Positions 56,544-64,000 of a stretch of 64,000 bases of DNA are shown piece by piece. The notes under the pieces are model-generated. The model was not told the origin of the DNA, did no database searches, and was given only the letters and a program-made list of their open reading frames with translations. The DNA comes from Proteobacteria bacterium UBA2363 (GTDB lineage Bacteria > Pseudomonadota > Gammaproteobacteria > Xanthomonadales > UBA2363): positions 3,990 through 67,989 of the forward strand of contig DDTN01000027.1 in assembly GCA_002344355.1 (NCBI GenBank). Direction: 5' to 3'. Each line of letters opens with the position of its first letter. Position 1 is the first letter of the stretch. Position numbers and translations under genes: made by a program.

Positions 56544-59459
56544 CTACCAGTGCTGGACCAGGCGCAGGTACGCCTGGCGCCCGGGCAGCGGGTACGCCGG
56601 GTCGAAGCTGTTGGCGAACGCCGAGTAGGAACGCGGCGGATCGCGATCCAGGGCATTGCGCAAGCCCACCACCACCTGGCCCGACCAGGGTGCCTGCCAG
56701 CCTGCCTGCACGTCCAGGTAGGTCGCCGAACCGATCCGGTTGAGCGGAAAGGCCGCCGCGACGGGGCTGGGGGTGCCGGGATCCGAGCACAGGTCGGGCC
56801 GGCCGAACTGGACCGGGTTGACGCAGGCCTCCTTCAGGCCGGAGTAGTGGCGGGCGATCGCGACCGCGGACCAGGCCTGCCGTTGCCAGCCGAGCTGCAG
56901 GTTGGAACGCAGGCGGAAGCCAGGCTCCCAGGGGCGCAGGACGCCGAGGTTGGAGCGCACGCCGGAGCCGCGCGGCACCTCGAAGCGATGGCGCACGCCG
57001 TAGGCGACGTCCCAGGCCAGCGTGATGCGGCCGGCGCGGGTCTCCGACAGGTGCTTCACGCCGAGGTCCCAGCCCTCGACCTCCAGCCGGCCGGAGTTGA
57101 GCCGGCGGGCATCGACCGCCAGAAGCTCGCCGCTGGCGTCGCGCCGGGTCCGGGCGCAGGCCTCGGGCACGCCGGCATCGGCGCAGAAGCGCAGCAGCTC
57201 GAGATGGCCGGGACGGGCGATGGCGTCGTCGATGCGCAGGCGATACCAGTCCAGGGCGATGTCCAGTCCGGGCGACCAGACCGGACTCCAGACCATGCCC
57301 AGCCCGAAGCTGCGCGCGTTCTCCGGCTGCAGCGCCGGATTGCCGCCGTCGAGCACGGTGAACAGCACGCCGTTCGGGACGTACTCGCCACCCGGTACGC
57401 CATCGGCCGCGCAATTGGCGCGCTGGGTGGGGCCGGGCCGGTTGGCCGCGTTGCAGGGGTCGTCGATCAGGCCGGCGAAACCCTCGCCGGCAGGGAAGTA
57501 CAGTTCGGAAACGATCGGCGCGCGGAAGCCGCCGGCGTGGCTGGCGCGCAGCATCAGCCGTTCGGTCGGCGTCCAGCGCAGGCCGGCCTCCAGCTTGCTG
57601 GTCGATCCGAAGCTGTCGTAGCGCGAGTGGCGCAGCGCCAGGCTGGCCTCGAGCAGCGGCTCCGGCCGGGCGCCCGCCAGCAGGGGCGCGGACAGCTCGA
57701 GATAGGACTCGTGCGCGGCCAGGCGCCCGCCGAACGAGGTGTCGACGATGCCCTGCAGGGCGACGCGGCGCGGGTCGAGGCGGCTGCGGCCGCTGTCCCG
57801 CCGGTATTCGTGGCCGAGCGCGAAGCCCAGCGTCCCCGCCGGCAGTTCCAGCAGGTCGCCGTCGAGGTGCAGCCGGAGCTGGCGGGCGTCGGTGCGGGTC
57901 TCGTCGCGGCCGCCGTAATAGAGGTAGTCGAGCATCTCCGGGGTCAGCCCCTGCGGACCGCGGAACGGATCCAGCGGCACGCAGCCCGGCACGGTCGCCG
58001 CCGGGGTGCCGCAGCGCGCGATGCCGGCGGCATCGCGGAAGGAGGGGCCCAGGGCCAGGCGCAGGCGACCGGCGTCGAGCAGGCCCTCGCTGTCGACATC
58101 GAGGGTCTGCCGGGACAGCAGGGCATCGAGCCGCCAGCCGAACAGCCGGTTGCCGGGCTGCAGGATGCCGCTCAGGCCGCCGGCCAGGTGGTAGGTCCGC
58201 GCGTCCTGCTCGAAACGGCGCAGGGCGCCGCCGGGGCGCAGCACCAGGCCGGTGACCGGCTGGCCGAACGGGTTGTGGACGTGGTCGGCAGGAATGGTCA
58301 GGTTGCTGGCGCCGGGCAGGGCCGCGCCCAGCATGATCGGGCTCGGCGCCAGCTCCTGCGCGGAACGGCGGCCGTTGACCAGGACCTGCAGGTCGGCGGC
58401 CACGGTTTCCCCGACTTCGCGGCGGGCGTTCAGGAACGCGGCGGTGCGCTCGTGCGGCGTCAGCAGGTAGTTCTCCAGCGCGAAGTTGTAGCCGTCGCGA
58501 CGGGGATCGAACAGCCGGTAGCCCCCGGTCTCCGGCGCGTAGGTGGTCCGGTTCAGGGGCGGCGGCCGGCCATCGGGCGCGCTGCACAGGCCGTTGCCGG
58601 GATAGTTGCCGGCCGGGTCGAACGGGCATACCCCGCGCAGGCCGAAGCCGAACAGGCCGAACGGCGAGGCGGGACTGGCGCCGGCGAACACGTCGTTGGC
58701 GGGCAGCCCGGCGACCGGCCGGGACGAGATCGCGCGATCCCGGGCGTAGACCGGCTCCTGGCGCTGGTGGGCCAGGCTGACGCTGCCGTCCCAGCCCGCG
58801 GCGGTCCAGCCGCTGGCCAGCTCGACGGCGGCGGACTCCCCGTCGCCCTGCCCGAAGGCGCCGAGCTGCAGGCGCGCCTGCCGGCCCCGGACCTGCCGGC
58901 GTGTGGTCACGCTGACCACGCCGGCCACGGCATCGGAGCCGTACACGGCGGAGGCGCCGCCCTTGAGGATCTCGATGCGCTCGACGATCGCCAGCGGGAT
59001 GGAACCGAGGTCGACCGCGCCATCGATGCCGGTGATCCAGCGCCGGCCGTCGACCAGCACCAGGGTGCGCTGTTCCCCGAGGTTGCGCAGGTCGATGCGG
59101 GTGCTGCCGTCGCCGCCGTTGTTGACCGCAGGGTTGAGGGCCGCGCCATGGACGGTCAGGCTCTGCAGGACCTCGCCCACCGAGAGCATGCCGCTGCGCT
59201 CGAGGTCGATGCGCTCGAGCGCCAGGACCGGCTTCCAGGTCTCCCGGTCCACGCCGCGGATGCGCGAGCCGACCACCTCGACCCGGTCCAGCACGGCCCG
59301 CAGCGCCTGTTCCCCCGGCTGCCCGCTGCCGCCGTCCCCGGCGATGCCCGCGGCGGGCCCCAGCAGGATCGCCAGCAGCGCGGCTGCCCGCGACGCGACC
59401 CGGCCCGGCGCCGGCCCGGCCTCAGGGACCCCCGGTGTCCGCCTGTGCCTGCGCTGCAT
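56544..59459 (-). CDS. TonB-dependent outer membrane receptor
   Basis: 971 residues. Signal sequence ASRAAALLAILLGPAAGIA. The plug domain shows VEVVGSRIRGVDRETWKP, then VLVDGRRWITGIDGAVDLGS, VERIEILKGGASAVYGSDAV and AGVVSVTTR, typical of TBDR. A 22-strand barrel follows with SHAGGFRAPIVSELYFP and ALQPENARSFGLGMVW. The last residues QHW end in Trp instead of the usual Phe. The ATG at 59459 has GGAGGT 5 bp upstream and overlaps the kinase gene by 38 bp. Confidence 0.92.
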   Translation of the reverse strand: MQRRHRRTPGVPEAGPAPGRVASRAAALLAILLGPAAGIAGDGGSGQPGEQALRAVLDRVEVVGSRIRGVDRETWKPVLALERIDLERSGMLSVGEVLQSLTVHGAALNPAVNNGGDGSTRIDLRNLGEQRTLVLVDGRRWITGIDGAVDLGSIPLAIVERIEILKGGASAVYGSDAVAGVVSVTTRRQVRGRQARLQLGAFGQGDGESAAVELASGWTAAGWDGSVSLAHQRQEPVYARDRAISSRPVAGLPANDVFAGASPASPFGLFGFGLRGVCPFDPAGNYPGNGLCSAPDGRPPPLNRTTYAPETGGYRLFDPRRDGYNFALENYLLTPHERTAAFLNARREVGETVAADLQVLVNGRRSAQELAPSPIMLGAALPGASNLTIPADHVHNPFGQPVTGLVLRPGGALRRFEQDARTYHLAGGLSGILQPGNRLFGWRLDALLSRQTLDVDSEGLLDAGRLRLALGPSFRDAAGIARCGTPAATVPGCVPLDPFRGPQGLTPEMLDYLYYGGRDETRTDARQLRLHLDGDLLELPAGTLGFALGHEYRRDSGRSRLDPRRVALQGIVDTSFGGRLAAHESYLELSAPLLAGARPEPLLEASLALRHSRYDSFGSTSKLEAGLRWTPTERLMLRASHAGGFRAPIVSELYFPAGEGFAGLIDDPCNAANRPGPTQRANCAADGVPGGEYVPNGVLFTVLDGGNPALQPENARSFGLGMVWSPVWSPGLDIALDWYRLRIDDAIARPGHLELLRFCADAGVPEACARTRRDASGELLAVDARRLNSGRLEVEGWDLGVKHLSETRAGRITLAWDVAYGVRHRFEVPRGSGVRSNLGVLRPWEPGFRLRSNLQLGWQRQAWSAVAIARHYSGLKEACVNPVQFGRPDLCSDPGTPSPVAAAFPLNRIGSATYLDVQAGWQAPWSGQVVVGLRNALDRDPPRSYSAFANSFDPAYPLPGRQAYLRLVQHW

Positions 59460-62400
59460 CTTCGACCTCCAGGGTGACGGCATAGATCAGGGGCGCCTCC
59501 ATCGAGCCCTGCCCCGCGCGCAGGCGCAGGCCCTGCAGGGGGCCTGCGTCCGGCGGCACGTCGAGGCTGGCCAGGTAGACATGGCCGCCGGTATGGCTCA
59601 CCGCGCCATGGCCTTCGCGCAGCGCGGACGGGAACACGCCGACCCAGCCCAGCCGGGCGCCGGGCACCACGGCGCTGTCCATCGTCCAGGTGGTGACGTC
59701 GCGGCCGAGCAGGATCTCCAGCGAGCGCGTCCGGCCACCGGCCTCGCTCAGCACGAGCTCGACGAAGCGGCGCGGCGGCTGCCGCGGCGACACCGGGACC
59801 AGCTGCATGACCAGGGCATGGACACGTCGGGCGCGGATCCCGGGCACCGGCACCACGCCGGTCTCCGGGTGGGTCGGATGGATGCTGATCGCCGGGCCGC
59901 CACCGCTGAGCTGGACGCCGCCGGCGATCAGGAAATCGATGCCGCCCAGGCGGTGCAGGCCGGGCGCGAGGGTGACCAGGTCGCCCGGCGTGTAGGCGCC
60001 GGAGGGGCCGGGACCGCCGATCGGCAGGTTGACCTCGGCCGCCAGGTCCAGCGGCAGGAAACGCGCGTCCGGCGCGTCCCCGGCAGCGGCTGGCAGCACG
60101 ACCCCGGTCAGGGCAGCGCGGTCGCCGGGCGGGCGCGGACCGGGCTCGCCGGCGTCCAGGCGAACCACCCGATCCGGCACGCCGTGCAGGGAAGGATCGC
60201 GCGGCTCGCCGGCCGGATCGAGCAGTCCGGCCAGTCCGGACAGCGCATCGCCCGGGCTCGGGTCGGTGGGCAGGTGCCAGACCAGCCAGCGGCCGCGGAT
60301 GCTGCGGGCAAGCAGACGATCAGCGGCCGGCGAGAAGGCCAGCTGCACGATGGCGTCGTTGCCGGCCAGGGGCTGCGGCAGCAGCGAGCTCAGCCGCCGT
60401 CCGCTGCCCAGGTCGAGCACCTGCACGGCATTGCGGGTGGCCTGGGCGGCGCGCTGGCCATCGGCGCTGACCGCGAACTCGTGGATGGTCTCGCCGCTGC
60501 CCAGGCCGGGCAGGTCGCGGCGACGGCCGTCGGCACCGACCAGGCTGATGGCGTCGGCGACCAGCCGCTGCGCCGCCACGCCCTGCCCGATGGCGACCAG
60601 GTGCGGGTCGTAGCCGACCGACGGCAGGATGGCCTCCTGCAGCACCTCGCAGCTGCGCAGGTCGACCTGGCTCAGCAGCGAACGCCGGTCCGGCAAGGCC
60701 CAGCGCAGCCAGCCGCGGACGCCGTCGCCGGCGACCACCGCGGCGCCGAGGACGCCGCGCCCGTCGGGCGGATCCATCTGCCGGCAGTCGCCGGTCCAGC
60801 CGCCCAGATCGACGATCCGCAGCGCCGGCTCGCCGGCGATCGCCGAACCCGGGCGGGTGATCGCGAAGCGCCCGCGCGGATCCAGGCTGAACAGGTGCAG
60901 CGGCCCGGGCACCACGGGTGCCGGCGCGCGCAGCCGCGCCTGGTCGATGTCCAGGGTCCAGATCCGCTCGTGGTAGCGACCATCGACCCGGTCGCCGGTG
61001 GTGAGCGCCAGCACGGCGGCCTCGCCCGCCATCTCGGCGCGCAGCGGGGTGCCCGGCAGCACGATGGCATCGCCGAGCGGGCGCAGGTCGGAGGCGTCCA
61101 GCACGCGCAGGCTGCGGCCCGCCACGGTGACGACCCGCGTGCCGTCGGCGCTGAATTCGGCGAAGCCGACCGCCTGCGGATGCCGGGCGACCGGCCCCAG
61201 GGGCCGGCCATCGTCGGCGCTGACGATGCGCACCGACGCGCCTTCGACGGCGATCAGCCGATGCCCGTCGAAGCGCAGCGTATTGGCGGGCAACGGCGGC
61301 GCCTGGGCCGGCAGCAGGCCGCCGGGCGGCATCCGCCATCTCGACAGCGTGCCGTCGCTGCCGCCGGTGACCAGCAGGCCGCTGCCGGCATGCAGGTCGA
61401 AGGCATGGGTCATGTAGTTGCGACTGGTCGACAGGCGGACCGGCATCGGCACGGCGAAGCTGTCGAACGGCGCCGCCGGAGGCAGCGACCAGGCGCGCAG
61501 CTCGTTGTTGACGGGCCGCAGCAGCAGGTCGCCGACCAGGCGGACCCGCCCCATCCGGTTGCCGACGCGCTCGCGGATCGGCGCGACCCGCAGGCTGCCG
61601 GCGGCCACCTCCCAGACCAGGGCGGTGCCGTCCTCGGCGAGGCCGGCCAGGGTCCGGTCGTCCTCGCCGAACTCCAGCCAGCGCACCGTCGCCGGCGATC
61701 CCGGCGGCAGCCAGCGGACCTGGCCGTCGGCCAGCGCCACCAGGGCGACGGCGCCGTCGGTCAGGCCCAGGGCCAGGTACCGGCCGCCGTGGTCGAAACG
61801 CCAGGCGCGCGCCGGCGTGCGCGTCGGCAGCGCCAGCGTCCAGCGGGTCCGGAACGACCGGGGCTCCAGGAACTCGAAGCGGGCCGCATCGGCGCTGGCC
61901 AAAAGGCCGCTGCCGTCCGGCGTGAACATCCACTGCGCGGCCGTGTGCGGTCGCACCGGACCCAGCGGCTTCCAGCCGGCCACCTCGTGCACCTGCACCC
62001 GGTCGGGAAAGCGGATCGAGGGATCGCTGCGGGCGCGCAGCAGGGCGAGCCGGGTGTCCGGGCTGAACACGATGTCGGCATGGCCCTCGGGCAGGCGCTC
62101 GGGCATCAGCACGGCGCCGGTTCCGGCATCGAGCGCCAGGGAGTCGGAGTAGACCGGGACCGGCGTCACCGGGACGCCGAGCGCGCCGACCAGCAGGCGG
62201 GCACCATCGGCGGTGAAACGCAGCTCGCCGGCCGGCGCGTCGGCGAACGGCGAGGCGTGGCTGAGCCCGTCGATCGGCGTCCGCCAGAGGGGTTCGATGC
62301 CGTCCCCGGCGTACATGCGGACCTCGCGCTCGCCGAGGGACGAATGCACGGCGATCGCGAAGCATCGGGCATCCGGTGCGATGGCGACCGAACTGACAGC

Positions 62401-63780
62401 GGTACCGGGCGCCAGGCGAAGCAGGTCGACCAGGTGCGGCGCGTTCGCCCGCAGGATGCCGATGCGCTGGCGCTCGATGCCGGCATCTCGGTCGCGGCCG
62501 GCAGCCTCCATCTCGACCAGGTTGGCGACCATCGCGCGCAGGCCGCGGAAGCCGTCGCCGTCCGCCAGGGCCGCCTCGGCGGCCTGCGCGCGCGTCCCCC
62601 ACAGGTGCCCGCGCGCCTGCTCGGCATGGACCTCGGCGCGGTTCCATTGCAGGGCGGTGGCGAGCAGGCCGGTCAGCAGCGAGGCCAGCAGCAGGGCGGC
62701 CAGCGCCGACAGCCTCGGCTCGCGCCGGACCAGGCGCAGGGCGCGCTGCCAGCGTGCCAGCGGCCGCGCCTGCACCTCGCGGCCCTCCAGGAAACGCCCC
62801 AGGTCCTCGGCCAGCGCACGCGCATCGGGGTAACGATCCTCGGGCCGCTTGGCCAGGCAACGCAGGCAGACGGCCTCCAGGTCGCGCGGGATCCGCGGGT
62901 CCAGGCTGCGCGGGGCCGGGACGCTGTCCTGCCGCACCTTGTCCAGCGTGTCGTGGACGCTGCCGCCGACGAACGGCGGGCGGCCGGTGAGCGCCTCGAA
63001 CAGCGTGGCGCCCAGGCCGTAGACATCGGTGGCCGGCCCGAGCTCGACGCCACCGAACGTCTGCTCCGGCGCCATGTAGCTGGGCGTGCCGGAGACCTCG
63101 CCGGGGCCGGCGGCAAGCGTCCGGCCCAGGCGCCTGGCGAGTCCGAAGTCGGCCACCCGGGGTTCGCCGGCCTCGTCCAGCAGGACGTTGCCGGGCTTGA
63201 GGTCGAGGTGCAGCACGCCCAGCCGGTGCGCATAGTCGACCGCCTCGGCGACGGTGCGCAGCAGGATCGCCGCCGCACGGGGGTCCAGCGCGCCATCGCG
63301 CTGCAGGCGCCCGGCCAGGGATTCGCCGTTCACCAGGGTCATCGAGAAGTACGGCAGTCCGTCCTGCTCGCCGACCTCGTGGATGCTCACGATGTTCGGA
63401 TGCTGCATCCGCGCGGCGCTCTGCGCCTCCAGGCGGAAGCGCTCGATGAAGCCCGGCGACGCCCAGGGACCGGCGGCAAGCAGCTTCAGGGCCACCTCGC
63501 GGTCCAGCGAGTGCTGGTGGGCGCGATAGACCACGCCCATGCCGCCCTCGCCGATCCGGGCGTGCAGCGTGTAGTCGCCGAAGGCGGCCATCGTCGGATC
63601 GTCGAGGTCCAGGTCGAGCGCGCCGGTCCGGGCGCCGCCGGCCGCCACGGACGCCGCGCCCGCCAGGGTCGATCCGGCGCCGACCGTGCTGCGGCCGAAC
63701 GCCAGCCAGGCGAGTCCCGCCAGGTCCTGCCCGTGCGGATCGCCGCCGGTACCGCTGCCCGTGGGCCTCCGATCCGCCAT
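59422..63780 (-). CDS. Receptor-type Ser/Thr protein kinase with periplasmic propeller
   Basis: 1452 residues. Residues about 70-330 form a Hanks-type kinase: IGEGGMGVVY (76-85), Lys99 in VALKL, catalytic loop HLDLKPGNVL (191-200) with Asp193, DFG 211-213, and GTPSYMAPEQ. HLD in place of HRD marks a non-RD kinase. A single membrane helix lies at 368-388. It is followed by a WD40/propeller-like region and, from about 1270, a beta-rich domain. It may sense envelope signals. The start could also be further upstream (63831). Confidence 0.88.
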   Translation of the reverse strand: MADRRPTGSGTGGDPHGQDLAGLAWLAFGRSTVGAGSTLAGAASVAAGGARTGALDLDLDDPTMAAFGDYTLHARIGEGGMGVVYRAHQHSLDREVALKLLAAGPWASPGFIERFRLEAQSAARMQHPNIVSIHEVGEQDGLPYFSMTLVNGESLAGRLQRDGALDPRAAAILLRTVAEAVDYAHRLGVLHLDLKPGNVLLDEAGEPRVADFGLARRLGRTLAAGPGEVSGTPSYMAPEQTFGGVELGPATDVYGLGATLFEALTGRPPFVGGSVHDTLDKVRQDSVPAPRSLDPRIPRDLEAVCLRCLAKRPEDRYPDARALAEDLGRFLEGREVQARPLARWQRALRLVRREPRLSALAALLLASLLTGLLATALQWNRAEVHAEQARGHLWGTRAQAAEAALADGDGFRGLRAMVANLVEMEAAGRDRDAGIERQRIGILRANAPHLVDLLRLAPGTAVSSVAIAPDARCFAIAVHSSLGEREVRMYAGDGIEPLWRTPIDGLSHASPFADAPAGELRFTADGARLLVGALGVPVTPVPVYSDSLALDAGTGAVLMPERLPEGHADIVFSPDTRLALLRARSDPSIRFPDRVQVHEVAGWKPLGPVRPHTAAQWMFTPDGSGLLASADAARFEFLEPRSFRTRWTLALPTRTPARAWRFDHGGRYLALGLTDGAVALVALADGQVRWLPPGSPATVRWLEFGEDDRTLAGLAEDGTALVWEVAAGSLRVAPIRERVGNRMGRVRLVGDLLLRPVNNELRAWSLPPAAPFDSFAVPMPVRLSTSRNYMTHAFDLHAGSGLLVTGGSDGTLSRWRMPPGGLLPAQAPPLPANTLRFDGHRLIAVEGASVRIVSADDGRPLGPVARHPQAVGFAEFSADGTRVVTVAGRSLRVLDASDLRPLGDAIVLPGTPLRAEMAGEAAVLALTTGDRVDGRYHERIWTLDIDQARLRAPAPVVPGPLHLFSLDPRGRFAITRPGSAIAGEPALRIVDLGGWTGDCRQMDPPDGRGVLGAAVVAGDGVRGWLRWALPDRRSLLSQVDLRSCEVLQEAILPSVGYDPHLVAIGQGVAAQRLVADAISLVGADGRRRDLPGLGSGETIHEFAVSADGQRAAQATRNAVQVLDLGSGRRLSSLLPQPLAGNDAIVQLAFSPAADRLLARSIRGRWLVWHLPTDPSPGDALSGLAGLLDPAGEPRDPSLHGVPDRVVRLDAGEPGPRPPGDRAALTGVVLPAAAGDAPDARFLPLDLAAEVNLPIGGPGPSGAYTPGDLVTLAPGLHRLGGIDFLIAGGVQLSGGGPAISIHPTHPETGVVPVPGIRARRVHALVMQLVPVSPRQPPRRFVELVLSEAGGRTRSLEILLGRDVTTWTMDSAVVPGARLGWVGVFPSALREGHGAVSHTGGHVYLASLDVPPDAGPLQGLRLRAGQGSMEAPLIYAVTLEVEDAAQAQADTGGP

Positions 63781-64000
63781 ATGGAACGCACGGCCTCCGC
63801 TTCCGGAACAGGCACCCCTGCCCGTCGACATCCCCGCCACCCCCGCCGGCGCCGGCGCCGATGCAGATCGGGATGGACCGCATGGCCGGCGCAGCCTCCT
63901 GCGCACTTGGCGAAACCGGGCGAAAGCAACACTGCCCGGCGTCCCGGCAGTCTACGTGGCGGGCCTTGCGCGTCAAGGACCGGGGACCGGGGACCGGGGA
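63781..64000. other. Upstream region of the kinase gene with heptamer repeat
   Basis: Presumed promoter region. 63977-64000 holds three GGACCGG heptamers and the start of a fourth, ending at the window edge; it may continue outside. It resembles in unit length the arrays at 3723 and 42918. No gene is supported. Confidence 0.5.

Noticed and set aside
53096..56656. 1186-codon minus-strand frame over the regulator gene
   Set aside because: Out-of-frame Arg/Ala/Gly-rich shadow of the winged-helix/TPR gene.
56370..59477. 1035-codon plus-strand frame opposite the TonB receptor
   Set aside because: Antisense to an obvious receptor; composition typical of a high-GC antisense shadow.

Overview
The window is very GC-rich (about 70% or more) and densely coded. 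It looks like chromosomal DNA of a gammaproteobacterium of the order Lysobacterales (Xanthomonadales). Support comes from the lexA-imuA-imuB-dnaE2 mutagenesis cassette, the three-gene pntAA-pntAB-pntB transhydrogenase, the ggt-ferredoxin-coaD-rsmD run back-to-back with ftsY, DUF4920 and DUF6491-type proteins, and dispersed CCCTCTCCC-type intergenic palindromes. The organism is inferred from gene content and composition; no rRNA is present.

Layout. 1-602: 5' part of a secreted protein gene, cut by the window edge. 656-3576: proton-translocating NAD(P) transhydrogenase operon. 4002-11062: housekeeping and small enzyme genes (nitroreductase, 5'-3' exonuclease, exported propeller protein, Nudix hydrolase, rhodanese, histidine phosphatase, DUF1905/YdeI protein, TauE/SafE permease with cupin). 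11162-12825: lower-GC trio (TonB C-terminal-domain protein, a 66-residue secreted peptide, a helical-repeat protein). 13051-20345: LexA, ImuA, ImuB and DnaE2, a translesion mutasome whose non-regulator members carry unusual Ala/Gly/Pro-rich inserts or tails. 20346-23207: a low-GC accessory island of small exported proteins. It ends at a 177-bp direct duplication of the 3' end of the neighbouring mscS gene. 23209-30389: mscS-BON channel, MAPEG, DUF4920, MBL hydrolase, gamma-glutamyltransferase, ferredoxin, lipoprotein, coaD, rsmD. 30703-34330: ftsY, an AsmA-like protein, mutY and yggX. 34944-35019: tRNA-Phe with a clear sigma-70 promoter. 35431-42638: HD alarmone-hydrolase-like protein, AlkD-like glycosylase, S41 peptidase, YihY protein, OmpA-like protein, SDR, and saccharopine-dehydrogenase-like protein.

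43074-52978 is a block of exported proteins: CotH/lamin-tail, three tandem paralogues of an unnamed family, a concanavalin-like protein, a lipoprotein, a 14-unit delta-60 repeat protein and a beta-helix protein. Four of them end in the same short peptide, F-[AR]-[DN]-G-F-[EQ], exactly at the C-terminus, and a fifth has a degraded version. I consider this the best candidate for an undescribed sorting or maturation signal. 53161-63780 holds a membrane winged-helix/TPR regulator, a TonB-dependent receptor and a receptor-type Ser/Thr kinase with a periplasmic propeller, all on the minus strand, suggesting a surface-sensing module.

No insertion sequence, integrase, prophage gene or CRISPR array was recognised.
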